Positions 42,911-51,553 are shown, counted from the stretch's first letter. The stretch is 64,000 nucleotides of DNA from Murinocardiopsis flavida (GCF_003014485.1 NZ_PYGA01000001.1:1-64000); one strand, 5' to 3'. The notes: a model not told the origin generated them from the letters alone. Numbers and translations: made by a program.

Positions 42911-43890
42911 GCCCGGCTCCCCGCGGTCTCGATGTCCGATGCCCCGGACCGGTCGGCGCGGGGGGTGCCCGTCAGTGCGTGGAACACCTCGTCCAGGCTG
43001 GGCAGGCGCAGGGAGAACTCGGCCAGGGCGATCCCCTGCTCCTCGAAGCGGCGCGCCGCGTCGAAGACGGCGCGGTCGCCGTCGACGGGCACGACCAGTC
43101 CGTGCCGGCCGGGCCGTTCGACGGCGTGGCCCGCGACGGCCGCGAGGATCCGGGCGGCGTCCTCGACCCGCTCCGGGTCCTTGGGGCGGGCGGCGATGGC
43201 CTGCCCGCCGACGATCTGCTTCAGCTCCGGCGGGGTGCCGTGGGCGATGACGCGCCCGTTGTCGATCACCGCGATGTCGTCGGCGAGCGCGTCGGCCTCC
43301 TCCAGGTATTGCGTCGTCAGCAGGACGCTCGCCCCGTCGGCGGTCAGCTCGCGGATGATCCGCCACAGGTCCTCGCGCTTGCCGGGGTCGAGGCCCACGG
43401 AGGGCTCGTCGAGGAAGACGACGCGGGGCCGGCCCACGAGGCTGGCGGCGAGGTCGAGCCGGCGGCGCATGCCGCCCGAGTAGGCGGCCACGGGCCGGCG
43501 CGCGGCGTCGTCGAGCCCGAACCGGCCGAGGAGTTCCGCCGCGCGCCGGACGGCGTCGGGCTTGCGCAGGTCGAGCAGGCGGCCGATGAGGACGAGGTTG
43601 CCCAGCCCGGTCAGCTCCTCGTCCAGGGTGGCGTATTGCCCGGTCAGCCCGATGAGCCGCCGCACCCGGGCCGCATCGCGGACGACGTCGAGGCCGCCGA
43701 CGCGCGCCGTGCCCCCGTCGAACCCGGTGAGGGTCGCCAGGATCCTGATCGCCGTTGTCTTGCCCGCACCGTTCGGTCCCAGCACGCCGAGCACCGTCCC
43801 GGGGCGGGCGTGCAGGTCGACTCCTGCCAGTGCCGTGGTCCTGCCGAACTTCTTGACCAGGCTCTCGGCCTGGAACGCGTAGTCAGCCAT
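42907..43890 (-). CDS. ABC exporter ATPase (DrrA-like)
   Basis: A 327-aa nucleotide-binding subunit. Walker A GPNGAGKTT, signature YSGGMRRRLDLA, Walker B VVFLDEPSVGLD and the switch region TTQYLEEADALADDIAV are all present; the C-terminal 80 residues form the DrrA-type extension. The start chosen is the ATG at 43890 with GGGAGG 10 bases upstream. A longer frame to 43962 would run through the operator palindrome and is not family-like. Divergent from the TetR gene at 44.0 kb, which is its likely repressor. Confidence 0.92.
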   Translation of the reverse strand: MADYAFQAESLVKKFGRTTALAGVDLHARPGTVLGVLGPNGAGKTTAIRILATLTGFDGGTARVGGLDVVRDAARVRRLIGLTGQYATLDEELTGLGNLVLIGRLLDLRKPDAVRRAAELLGRFGLDDAARRPVAAYSGGMRRRLDLAASLVGRPRVVFLDEPSVGLDPGKREDLWRIIRELTADGASVLLTTQYLEEADALADDIAVIDNGRVIAHGTPPELKQIVGGQAIAARPKDPERVEDAARILAAVAGHAVERPGRHGLVVPVDGDRAVFDAARRFEEQGIALAEFSLRLPSLDEVFHALTGTPRADRSGASDIETAGSRA

Positions 43891-43946
43891 ACGCCCATGT
43901 CCTCCCGAAGCAACGGCCGCCCCTCCGGTCTTGAGGGCCGACGATT

Positions 43947-43965
43947 CAGATGTCATCATCATCTG
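43947..43965. promoter_or_regulatory. Operator between the ABC exporter and TetR genes
   Basis: CAGATG (43947-43952) and CATCTG (43960-43965) are inverted around 7 bp in the AT-rich divergent spacer, as expected for TetR-type repression of both directions. Confidence 0.5.
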
Positions 43966-44010
43966 GATTTTGAAGGTATCCTAGTTGTGTCCCGAACGGA
44001 AGGAGCGGTG

Positions 44011-45117
44011 ATGGTCCGACTGACGCGGGCCCAGCAGCAGGCGCGAACGCGCGCATCGGTGCTGGCTGCGGCGAGGCAGGAGTTCATCGAGCAGGGCTAC
44101 GCGCTGGCCAAGATCGACCGGATCGCCGAGCGCGCCGAGATGACCCGGGGGGCGGTGTACTCGAACTTCCCCGGCAAGCAGGCGCTGTACCTGGCGGTGC
44201 TGGTGGAGATGGTCGAGCAGACCGGCACGGCCGGGCCCGTCGAACCGCCCCGCTCCCTGGGCGGCGCGCTCGGCGCGTTCGCCCGCGCGTGGCTGGAGCG
44301 GCTGCCCCTGGTGGACGACACCGCATCGGGGGGCCGCCTGCAACTGCGCTCACTGGTGGGCGTCGTCGACGACGAACGGGGACGCGCCGCGCTGGCGGAG
44401 ATCGCCCGGCTGGAGGCGCTGCTGCTCGCCATGGCACTGGAGACCTGCGAGCCCGAGGGCGCCGCGCCGCGGCGGGTGCGGCTGGCCGAACTGGTGCTGA
44501 CCCTGCTGGGCGGTTCGGGCCTGCTGGCCGAGATGGCGCCGGGCTTCGGCGACCCCTTCGACCGGGCCCGCGCCTGCGAACACCTGGCAGGGCTCGACCT
44601 CGCCGACACCTGGGCGCCGCCGCACCTGCCCTACGTCGGGCCCGCCCACCCGTGCCGGGACCCCTGGGCCCCGCCGACCGGGCCGGCGGACCTCATCACC
44701 GGCGACCCCGTCGACCTCGGCGCCGACGGCACGGTGACGGTGCTGGGCGCGCAGCGCCTCGCAGCGGCGGAGGAGGCCGTCCGCTCCGCCCGGCCCGGCG
44801 ACCAGGTCACCGTGGCCGTCGCCACCGGCGGCCCCGCCGAGACCGGGGACCTCGTGCGGCTCCGGGTCCGCGACCTCACCGCCTGCCTGCGCCGCGTCTT
44901 CCCGCCCGGCGCCTGGGGGAACGTGCGGCTGGTCGTCGACGACGGCGCCGTCGCCGCGGCCGCCATCGGCGTCCCCGGCGCCGACGGCGAGACAGAGGCC
45001 GCCGTGCGCGTCCAGAGCGGCACGATCGTCGCCCGCGCCAGCGGGCGGGGCGCCGCCCACGCGGCAGCGGCGGCGACCGCCGGGCACGGCGCGCCGCCGC
45101 GGCGGAGCGCGCCATGA
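44011..45117 (+). CDS. TetR-family regulator with an extra C-terminal domain
   Basis: A 368-aa protein. The TetR helix-turn-helix is at about 10-60 (IAERAEMTRGAVYSNFPGKQ) and a helical ligand domain runs to about 200. The remaining 170 residues (from about DLITGDPVDLGADG) are strand-rich and end in an Ala-rich tail, well beyond the usual 190-220 aa of the family; I do not recognise this part. ATG 44011 has AGGAG 5 bases upstream. Its stop overlaps the next gene by 4 bp, and that gene overlaps the PPDK-like gene, so the three are coupled. Divergent from the DrrAB-like exporter. Confidence 0.85.
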   Translation: MVRLTRAQQQARTRASVLAAARQEFIEQGYALAKIDRIAERAEMTRGAVYSNFPGKQALYLAVLVEMVEQTGTAGPVEPPRSLGGALGAFARAWLERLPLVDDTASGGRLQLRSLVGVVDDERGRAALAEIARLEALLLAMALETCEPEGAAPRRVRLAELVLTLLGGSGLLAEMAPGFGDPFDRARACEHLAGLDLADTWAPPHLPYVGPAHPCRDPWAPPTGPADLITGDPVDLGADGTVTVLGAQRLAAAEEAVRSARPGDQVTVAVATGGPAETGDLVRLRVRDLTACLRRVFPPGAWGNVRLVVDDGAVAAAAIGVPGADGETEAAVRVQSGTIVARASGRGAAHAAAAATAGHGAPPRRSAP

Positions 45118-45740
45118 TCCGGGCCGAACCTCCCCAGGCAGGCCGCGACCTGCTGGTGCTCCATGCGCTGCGGTGCGGCGGGCACGCCGGCACCGCCCGG
45201 GTGGCCGCCGCAACGGGCCTGCCCGAACCGGCTGTCGAGTCCGAGCTGATCGACCTCGGGGCCGCCGGCCTCGTCACGTACGCGGCCGGCCCGTTCGCCG
45301 CGTGGGGGCTGACGGACGCCGGCCGCGCCGCCGACGCCGAACGCATCACCGCCGACCTGGAATCGGCCGGCGCGCGCCCGGCCGTGGCGGCGGCGTACGA
45401 GCGCTTCGCCACGCTCAACCCCGAACTCCTCGATCTCTGCACGGCCTGGCAGCTGCGGTCCGTCGACGGGGCCGGGACCGTCAACGACCACAGCGACCCG
45501 TCCTACGACACCCGGGTCCTCGGCCGGTTCACCGACTTCGACCGGCGGGCCGCCGCCGTCTGCGCCGAACTGTCCGCGGCGCAGCCCCGGTTCGGCCGGT
45601 ACCGGGTCCGCCTGGCCGATGCCCTCGACCGCGCCGCGTCGGGCGAGCTGGCGTACGTGGCCGACGGCACCGCGTCCTACCACGCCGTGTGGGCCGAGCT
45701 GCACGAAGACCTGCTCGCGACGCTCGGGATCCCCCGATGA
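45114..45740 (+). CDS. Winged-helix-like protein coupled to the PPDK-like gene
   Basis: A 208-aa soluble protein. Residues about 10-75 resemble a winged helix (LLVLHALRCGG, VAAATGLPEPAVESELIDLGAAGLV, WGLTDAGR), as in MarR-like proteins. The rest is helical, with YERFATLNPELLDLCTAWQ and a conserved-looking NDHSDPSYD stretch. It overlaps both neighbours by 4 bp. It may be a regulator or a small partner of the phosphotransferase-like protein; the function is inferred from position only. Confidence 0.7.
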   Translation: MIRAEPPQAGRDLLVLHALRCGGHAGTARVAAATGLPEPAVESELIDLGAAGLVTYAAGPFAAWGLTDAGRAADAERITADLESAGARPAVAAAYERFATLNPELLDLCTAWQLRSVDGAGTVNDHSDPSYDTRVLGRFTDFDRRAAAVCAELSAAQPRFGRYRVRLADALDRAASGELAYVADGTASYHAVWAELHEDLLATLGIPR

Positions 45741-47380
45741 GGTGGATCCGCCCGCTCTCGGCCCAGGTCGCGGAGACGGCGGAGACGCTGGGCGGCAAGG
45801 CGCACGGCCTGGTCGTCCTGCACCGCCTCGGGCTGCCCGTGCCCGCCGGGTTCGTCATCACCACCGACGCGTGCCGCGCGTACCTGCGGGAAGGGCGGCT
45901 CCCCGCCGGGCTGGCCGAGGAGCTCGCTGCGGCCATGGGCGGCCTGGAGGCCGCGACGGGGCGCGAGTTCGGCGGAGTGCGGGCGCCGTTGGCGGTGTCG
46001 GTCCGCTCCGGGGCGAGCGTCTCGATGCCCGGCATGATGAGCACCATCCTCAACCTCGGCCTCACGGCCGACGCGGCGGCCGGGTTGGCGGCCGAGACCG
46101 GCGACGCGCGGTTCGCGTCGGACGCGCGGCTGCGGTTCCTGTCGAGCCTCGCGTCCGCGATCACGGACACCGACGTCGGCGGCGGCGATGGCGATGACGC
46201 CACGGCCGCCGGGCCCGGCGGAGCCGCCGCGCGATCGGCCGAGGACGAAGGGGCACGCCGCGCCGATGCGATCGAGGCGGTCCAGGGGCTCGTCCGGCGG
46301 CTCTCCGGCGCGCCGGTCCCCGACACCGCCGCCCGGCAGCTGGACCTGGCGGTCGAGACCGTCTTCTCGTCGTGGGACACGCCGCGCGCTCGGACCTACC
46401 GCGAACTGCACGGCATCCCGCCCGACCTCGGCACGGCGGTGATCGTGCAGGCCATGGTGTTCGGCAACCGCGACGACCGCAGCGGCACCGGAGTCGCCTT
46501 CAGCCGCGACCCCAACACCGGGGAGAACGTCCCCTTCGGCGACGTCCTGTTCGCGCGCCAGGGCGACGACGTCGTATCGGGCCGGTCGCCGGCCCGGCCC
46601 CTGCGCGAACTCGCCGACAGGGAACCCGCCGTGTGGGCCGCCCTGGTCGACGCGCTGAACCGCGTCGAGGGGCACTACCGCGACGCGTGCTACGTCGAGT
46701 TCACCTTCGAGGGCGGCGAGCTGTGGTTCTTGCAGGTCCGGCCCTCCCGGTTCACCGGGGCCGCCGCCGTCCGCGCCGCGACCGACCTCGCCGACGAAGG
46801 CGCGGTCACCCGGCACGAGGCGCTGCTCAGGGTCGCACCGCAGCAGCTCCGGCACGTCCGGACGCCCCGCATCGCGGCATCGGCGGACGCCGACATCCTG
46901 GGCCGGGGCGTGGGGGCCTGCCCCGGTGTCGCGGCCGGCAGGATCGCCACAACGACCGACGCGGCGCTGCGCATGGCGGCCGACGGCCCGGTCGTCCTCG
47001 TGCGGCCGGAGACCTCCCCGCACGACATGCGCGGCCTGGCCGCCGCGGCGGGGATCGTCACCGCGCGCGGCGGACCGGCCAGCCACGCCGCGGTCGTCGC
47101 ACGGGCGATGGGCAAGCCCGCGGTGGTCGGCACCACCGGACTTGACGTCGCCGCCGCCTCGGTGCGGTTCGGCGGGCGCACCATCAGCGAGGGCACCCTC
47201 GTCACCATCGACGGGATCAGCGGCGAGGTCGCACTCGGCAGCCCCCGGATCGCCACCGACACGGCAGGCGCCCACCTCCGCCGGCTGCTCGAATGGGCGG
47301 ACGACGCGGCGGGCGACCACTCCGAACGCGACGACGCCCAACGCCTCACCGCAGCCCACGCCGCGCTCCGCCAGGGCTAG
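45737..47380 (+). CDS. PPDK-like protein lacking the PEP/pyruvate-binding domain
   Basis: A 547-aa protein with two of the three domains of pyruvate phosphate dikinase. The ATP-grasp nucleotide part is N-terminal (GGKAHGLVVLHRLGLPVP, SVRSGASVSMPGMM, AFSRDPNTGEN, WFLQVRP). The swivelling phosphohistidine domain follows, with His450 in GGPASHAAVVAR. It stops soon after, about 330 residues short of the usual 870-900, so the C-terminal TIM barrel that binds PEP/pyruvate is missing. The frame ends cleanly, so this is a short family member rather than a broken gene. It might transfer phosphate from ATP to another acceptor, as rifampin phosphotransferases do. Confidence 0.88.
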   Translation: MRWIRPLSAQVAETAETLGGKAHGLVVLHRLGLPVPAGFVITTDACRAYLREGRLPAGLAEELAAAMGGLEAATGREFGGVRAPLAVSVRSGASVSMPGMMSTILNLGLTADAAAGLAAETGDARFASDARLRFLSSLASAITDTDVGGGDGDDATAAGPGGAAARSAEDEGARRADAIEAVQGLVRRLSGAPVPDTAARQLDLAVETVFSSWDTPRARTYRELHGIPPDLGTAVIVQAMVFGNRDDRSGTGVAFSRDPNTGENVPFGDVLFARQGDDVVSGRSPARPLRELADREPAVWAALVDALNRVEGHYRDACYVEFTFEGGELWFLQVRPSRFTGAAAVRAATDLADEGAVTRHEALLRVAPQQLRHVRTPRIAASADADILGRGVGACPGVAAGRIATTTDAALRMAADGPVVLVRPETSPHDMRGLAAAAGIVTARGGPASHAAVVARAMGKPAVVGTTGLDVAAASVRFGGRTISEGTLVTIDGISGEVALGSPRIATDTAGAHLRRLLEWADDAAGDHSERDDAQRLTAAHAALRQG

Positions 47381-47444
47381 AACGCTTTCCGGAGAAGCCC
47401 CCGCACTCGCCCCGGAGTCCCGGCCGGCGGCACCCGGCGCGCCT

Positions 47445-48032
47445 TCACGGCCGGACGCCCGGCCCGAACCCCGTCCACCGCAGCTCGGCCGGAAGGTGGC
47501 CCATGTCGTTGTACAGCAGCACCGCCGGCGCCATGCCGTGGCGGTACCCGATCGCCGTCACGGCCGTGTTCCCGCAGCTCATCCCCAGCCACCGCACCGG
47601 CGGCGCGTCGAGTGCGTGCCGCACCAGCCAGGCCACCTGGTAGGCGTGGGTGACCAGGACCTCGTGGGTCTCGGTGTCGGCGGGGCGGGCGAACCTGTCG
47701 GTCAGCGCGTCCGCGAGGCGGGCGCCCGAGGCCGCTTCCTCGGCGCCGTACCCGTCGAAGAACCCGGCCCACGCCGGGGGGATCTCGTCCGGGACGTGCG
47801 GGATGTGGTCGACCAGCTCCGCGGCTTCCCGTACCGGCACTCCCGGCAGGTGCTCGCCGATGATCCGGGCGGACCGGACCGCCCGGGCCAGCGGCGAGTG
47901 CCACACCGCGTCGACCGGCAGGCGGGCGAGGCGCGCCGCGAGCAGCTCCGTCTGGCGCTCCCCCACCTCGGTCAACTCCCCAAAGGGATCCGCCGCACCG
48001 TGCCGCACCACGTACAGGTTCCGAGTCGCCAT
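47445..48032 (-). CDS. Histidine phosphatase superfamily protein
   Basis: A 195-aa enzyme of the phosphoglycerate-mutase-like family. The phospho-acceptor motif VVRHG is at residues 8-12, with SPLARAVRSARII and the second catalytic His in VTHAYQVAW. ATG 48032 has AAGGGG about 6 bases upstream. Function is probably a small-molecule phosphatase; the substrate is not evident. It converges on the PPDK-like gene. Confidence 0.88.
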   Translation of the reverse strand: MATRNLYVVRHGAADPFGELTEVGERQTELLAARLARLPVDAVWHSPLARAVRSARIIGEHLPGVPVREAAELVDHIPHVPDEIPPAWAGFFDGYGAEEAASGARLADALTDRFARPADTETHEVLVTHAYQVAWLVRHALDAPPVRWLGMSCGNTAVTAIGYRHGMAPAVLLYNDMGHLPAELRWTGFGPGVRP

Positions 48033-48051
48033 CACCGCCCCTTTCCGAACA

Positions 48052-48081
48052 TGAATACCATCAACATCATGATGTTCACAA
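48052..48081 (-). promoter_or_regulatory. Promoter with palindromic operator for the histidine phosphatase gene
   Basis: On the minus strand TTGTGA (48081-48076) and TATTCA (48057-48052) are 18 bp apart. The perfect palindrome AACATCATGATGTT (48063-48076) fills most of the spacer, so a repressor bound there would block transcription. Confidence 0.45.
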
Positions 48082-48320
48082 CATCTGAAACAGGTTCGAG
48101 CACGGCACGCCCCACGGAACGGACGCCCCGCCAAGAACCTGCGGCCGGACCGGAGACCAAGCAGTGCGGCAGCACCACGACGGCGCCCCAACCATGACCG
48201 GTGCCACGACCCTGAAACCTCGAACGGAGCCGTTGACCTGTGTCGGCCGGAACCACTGACACTGTGTTCGCGCCTGGTTACCCTGGCTCCAGAGGCGTGA
48301 CCAGTGCAGTGGAGGTTGCC

Positions 48321-48437
48321 ATGGGTCACCGGAAGGAAGGCGAACCGGACTAGCAGCCGGAGCCGAAGACCAGTCAGGATGGACAGAATCCCACTCCGCA
48401 CGGCGGCGGGGGTGAGAAGACCGGCGAGAACAAGTGA
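48321..48437 (+). other. Short frame with strong ribosome site, split by an amber codon, coupled to the methyltransferase gene
   Basis: GGAGG (48311-48315) precedes ATG 48321 by 5 bases. Ten codons (MGHRKEGEPD) end at TAG 48351, but the same frame then runs 27 more codons from QPEPKTSQDG to GEKTGENK and ends at TGA 48435, overlapping the methyltransferase GTG by 3 bases in GTGA. Gly/Lys/Gln/Pro-rich tails of this sort resemble the C-terminal parts of ATP-grasp-type RiPP precursors. It may be a broken precursor, a leader peptide, or a frame restored by one base change. No homologue could be checked. Confidence 0.4.
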
Positions 48438-49591
48438 CCACTCCTACGGAGAGCGGCCCGGCTGCGCTGGTCGGGCTGCTCCGCGCTGACGGGTTGTCCA
48501 TTGACCCGCAGTGGGAGGCGGCCTTTGTCGCGGTCCCGCGTCATGCGTTCCTGCCCGATGTGGTCTGGGAGAACGACGCTGACGGGTGGCTGTCCCCGGT
48601 CGGACGCGAGGATTCGCGGTGGAGGTCGTGGGCCTACTCCGACGTGCCGATCGTGACCCAGGTCGACGACGGCGAACCGGAGGGGGCGGACGGCCGGGGG
48701 CGGCTGGCCACGAGTTCGGCGAGTCAGCCGCTCATGGTGCTGACCATGCTTGAGGCTCTTGAGGTCTACGGCGGGGCGCGCGTACTGGAGATCGGGACGG
48801 CGACCGGGTTCAATGCGGCCCTGCTTTCGGAGCGACTCGGCGCGGAGCACGTGACCACGATCGAGATCGATGCGGCGTTGGCCGAACAAGGGCGTGCGAA
48901 CCTGCACCGCGTGGGCTTCTCCCCCTCGACGGTCGTCGGCGACGGCACCAAGGGGGTCGCCGCCGGTGCCCCCTATGACCGGGTGCTGGCCACGGTCGCG
49001 GCGAAGACGGTGCCCTACGCCTGGGTGGAACAGACCCGGCCCGGCGGTCTGATCGTGGCGCCGTGGGGCAACGACTATCTCGGGCATCGGCTGCTGCGCC
49101 TGGTGGTCGGCGCGGACGGGACCGCGTCGGGGTGGGTCATCGGCCCGGCCGCGTTCATGTGGTTGCGCGACCAGCGTTCGTACCGGGGGACATGGCGCGA
49201 CCACATCGACTTCGACGCGCCCATGACCGAGGCCACCACGACCACCGACCCCCGGATCGCGGTGGCCGCCGAAGACAGCGGCGTCCGCTTCGTGGTCGGC
49301 TTCGCGGTGGCGGATCTGTACGCGATGTCGTTCACCGCCAAGGACGGCTCGGGCGAGTCCACGGTGTGGCTCTACGACGCACGCGGTTCCTGGGCCGCGG
49401 TGGACTTCGTGCCGGGCGCGCGTGAGTACGCGATGAGCCACCACGGGCCGCGCAACCTGTGGGCGGAGGTCGAGCACGCCGTTGGCGCCTGGGAAGCGGC
49501 GGGCCGACCGGACCGCGAACGGTTCGGCGTCACGGTCACTCCGACCGAACAGCAGGTATGGCTGGATGAACCGGACAATGTCGTGGCCTGA
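48434..49591 (+). CDS. Protein-L-isoaspartate-type methyltransferase, RiPP-associated subfamily
   Basis: A 385-aa SAM methyltransferase. The PCMT-like core has VPRHAFLPD near residue 35, SSASQPLMV, motif I VLEIGTATGFNAALL at about 117-131 and PGGLIVAPWG. The length and the long C-terminal half (about 200-385) differ from ordinary PCMT (about 210 aa) and match the larger methyltransferases that accompany ATP-grasp or FxLD-type peptide maturation. Neither an ATP-grasp ligase nor a lanthionine synthetase is nearby, so it looks orphaned. GTG 48434 overlaps the stop of the short frame before it. Confidence 0.8.
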   Translation: MTTPTESGPAALVGLLRADGLSIDPQWEAAFVAVPRHAFLPDVVWENDADGWLSPVGREDSRWRSWAYSDVPIVTQVDDGEPEGADGRGRLATSSASQPLMVLTMLEALEVYGGARVLEIGTATGFNAALLSERLGAEHVTTIEIDAALAEQGRANLHRVGFSPSTVVGDGTKGVAAGAPYDRVLATVAAKTVPYAWVEQTRPGGLIVAPWGNDYLGHRLLRLVVGADGTASGWVIGPAAFMWLRDQRSYRGTWRDHIDFDAPMTEATTTTDPRIAVAAEDSGVRFVVGFAVADLYAMSFTAKDGSGESTVWLYDARGSWAAVDFVPGAREYAMSHHGPRNLWAEVEHAVGAWEAAGRPDRERFGVTVTPTEQQVWLDEPDNVVA

Positions 49592-49650
49592 CGCGCCGCG
49601 GGTCCGCTCCCCCGCTCGCGGGATTGTGCCGTGTGCGCCGGGTGTCCACT

Positions 49651-50322
49651 TCAGGTGAGGGCGGCGTCGCGGTCCCGCAAGGTGGCCAATGCCGAGGCGT
49701 ACATGCGGGACTTGATGGTGCCGAGGGTGGGCCCGGTCTTGCCGGCCTGGGTCCGGGCGATCTCCACAGCGGTCCGGCGCACGGCGTCCTCGTCGGCCGT
49801 GCTGTCGACGACCGCGGCGGCGAGGGCATCGTGGCCGCCGTAGCGGCGGGCGGTGGTCATGGCCTCGTGTGCGGTCTGCGGGGTGAGCCGGGCCTGGATG
49901 AGTGCCGACATGCCGGGGGTGAACGCGATGTCGATGTCGGCTTCGGGCAGGCACCAGTAACCGCGGTCGGCGCGCATCACGCGGAAGTCGTGGGCCAGGG
50001 AGAGCATCGCTCCGGCGGCGAAGGTGTGGCCTTGCAGGGCGGCCACGGTGATCACCGGCAGGGAGAGCATTCGCGCGAGGAGGTCGTGGACGCTGGTGAC
50101 GTAGGCGGGGTACTGGTCGGTGTGGGCGAACAGCCAGTCGAGATCGAGGCCGTTGGAGAAGAACTTGCCGGTGGCGGCGGTGACCAGGGCGCGCGGCCCC
50201 TCCGCCCGCTCCACTTCGTCCAGTGCGGCGTTGACCGAGACGATCCAGTCGGGGTGGAAGCGGTTCTCGGTGTCGCCGATGTCGAGGACGAAGACGTCGT
50301 CCTGGCGGTCGAGTGTGGGCAC
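49651..50322 (-). CDS. Enoyl-CoA hydratase/isomerase family protein
   Basis: A 223-aa crotonase-fold protein. GKFFSNGLDLDWL and GHTFAAGAMLSLAHD form the oxyanion region; PEADI carries the likely catalytic Glu. The FSNGLDL variant and short length resemble delta3,delta2-enoyl-CoA isomerases more than classic hydratases. Start is GTG 50322 with AAGGAG 6 bases upstream; a longer frame upstream has no family-like sequence. Neighbours give no pathway context. Confidence 0.85.
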   Translation of the reverse strand: MPTLDRQDDVFVLDIGDTENRFHPDWIVSVNAALDEVERAEGPRALVTAATGKFFSNGLDLDWLFAHTDQYPAYVTSVHDLLARMLSLPVITVAALQGHTFAAGAMLSLAHDFRVMRADRGYWCLPEADIDIAFTPGMSALIQARLTPQTAHEAMTTARRYGGHDALAAAVVDSTADEDAVRRTAVEIARTQAGKTGPTLGTIKSRMYASALATLRDRDAALT

Positions 50323-50497
50323 GGCTACTCCTTCGGGGCGGTGGGCGGCCGGTCGCGGTGGCACACCCCGTCCCACCGGGTGCCTTGGTCGGCCCGAGCA
50401 GGATCCTACCAATGAGTAACTTATGGGGATGACAGCGTACAGGTCACCCGCCCCGCCTCCCGCCCTCGCGCACACCCCGATCCCCCGCGCACCCCGA

Positions 50498-50530
50498 CCG
50501 AAATAACCGAGCCCGGCCCTGGTTATTCGG
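50498..50530 (-). terminator. Hairpin terminator behind the dehydratase gene
   Basis: AATAACC (50502-50508) pairs with GGTTATT (50521-50527), extended by flanking CCG/CGG with a one-base bulge. It lies just past the stop of the minus-strand dehydratase gene. Confidence 0.6.
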
Positions 50531-50553
50531 GCGCCACCTTGGCGGCCTGGTTG

Positions 50554-51474
50554 TCAGGCGGGGGCCACCTTGGCTATGAGGCTGCGCAGGGCTTCGGACT
50601 CGTCGGGGGTGAGGTCGGTGAGCGGTGGGCGCACGGGCCCGGCGCTCCTGCCGATCGCGGTGAGGCCGGCCTTCACGATCGACACCGCGTACCCGGGTCG
50701 GCGGTTGCGGATGTCCAGGTACGGCAGGACGAACTCGTCGAGCTTCCGGTAGACGGTGGCGGCGTCGCGGGCGCGGACCGCCGTGTAGAAGTCGACGGCG
50801 AACTCCGGCAGGAAGTTGAAGATCGCCGAGGAGTAGGTGGTGACGCCCATTTCCAGGTAGGGCAGTGCGTAGGTCTCCGCTGTGGGCAGCCCGCCGATGG
50901 AGAGGAGGCGCTCGCCCAGGCGCGCGTGGATGCGGGTCATCAGGTCGACATCGCCGATGCCGTCCTTGAAGCCGATGAGGTTCGGGCAGCTGTCGGCCAG
51001 TTCCTGGACCGCGTCGAAGCCGAACGCGGCGTTCGCCCGGTGGTAGACGATGACGCCGAGCCCGGTCGCCTCGCACACCGCGCGGACGTGGGCGACCAGC
51101 CCTTCCTGCGAGAGTTCGGTGAGGTAGGGCGGCAGCAGGAAGACGCCGTGCGCGCCGGCGGCCTCGGCGTCGCGTGCCATCGCGACCGCCTGGGCCGTGC
51201 CGTACCCCGCGGGCGCGACCACCGGTTTCCCTTCGGGGGTCGCGGCGACCGCCGCGCGGATGACACGGCCCACCTCCTCGGGGGTGAGCGCGAAGAACTC
51301 GCCGGTGCCGCCCGCGGCGAAGACCCCGGACGCGGCGTAGGAGCCCTGCCATTCGAGATGCCCGCGGTACGCGGCCTCGTCGAAGGCGAGGTCGGCGCGG
51401 GCGTGGGTGACGGGGAACGAGAGCAGGCCCGATCCGAGAACCGATCGCAGGTCTCCGGGAGCGAACAGCGTCAT
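50554..51474 (-). CDS. 5-dehydro-4-deoxyglucarate dehydratase-like protein (DHDPS family)
   Basis: A 306-aa TIM-barrel aldolase-family enzyme. Lys170 in [10 protein letters not shown] is the Schiff-base lysine, Tyr144 in VIVYHRANA the catalytic tyrosine, and GGTGEFFAL the substrate loop; the GEFFAL and YHRANA variants are those of KdgD rather than DapA. KdgD turns 5-keto-4-deoxyglucarate into 2-oxoglutarate semialdehyde with loss of water and CO2. It is divergent from a LysR gene and about 8 kb from a glucarate-dehydratase-type enolase, the step that would make its substrate. Confidence 0.85.
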   Translation of the reverse strand: MTLFAPGDLRSVLGSGLLSFPVTHARADLAFDEAAYRGHLEWQGSYAASGVFAAGGTGEFFALTPEEVGRVIRAAVAATPEGKPVVAPAGYGTAQAVAMARDAEAAGAHGVFLLPPYLTELSQEGLVAHVRAVCEATGLGVIVYHRANAAFGFDAVQELADSCPNLIGFKDGIGDVDLMTRIHARLGERLLSIGGLPTAETYALPYLEMGVTTYSSAIFNFLPEFAVDFYTAVRARDAATVYRKLDEFVLPYLDIRNRRPGYAVSIVKAGLTAIGRSAGPVRPPLTDLTPDESEALRSLIAKVAPA

Positions 51475-51525
51475 AAGGGAGTACTCCGGTGTCTGTGGGT
51501 TGGCCAGAGTGTAGGCAGCCGCTTC

Positions 51526-51553
51526 AATACCTGTCCAAGTCAATAAGGGTATT
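51526..51553. promoter_or_regulatory. LysR-type recognition site in the kdgD/lysR divergent region
   Basis: AATACC (51526-51531) and GGTATT (51548-51553) are inverted repeats 16 bp apart in the 119-bp AT-rich spacer, between the dehydratase ATG and the LysR start. Confidence 0.45.

Noticed and set aside
42979-44010. Upstream in-frame extension of the TetR gene, giving 712 aa
   Set aside because: It runs antisense through the ABC ATPase gene and the operator; the ATG at 44011 with AGGAG begins family-like sequence.
45737-47380. PPDK-like gene as a truncated pseudogene
   Set aside because: Motifs are intact, codon use is normal to the end, and the gene is translationally coupled upstream, so a genuine short form is more likely.
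48304-48489. A 61-codon frame overlapping the start of the methyltransferase
   Set aside because: Arg-rich, wrong frame relative to both the GGAGG-ATG peptide and the methyltransferase, no ribosome site.
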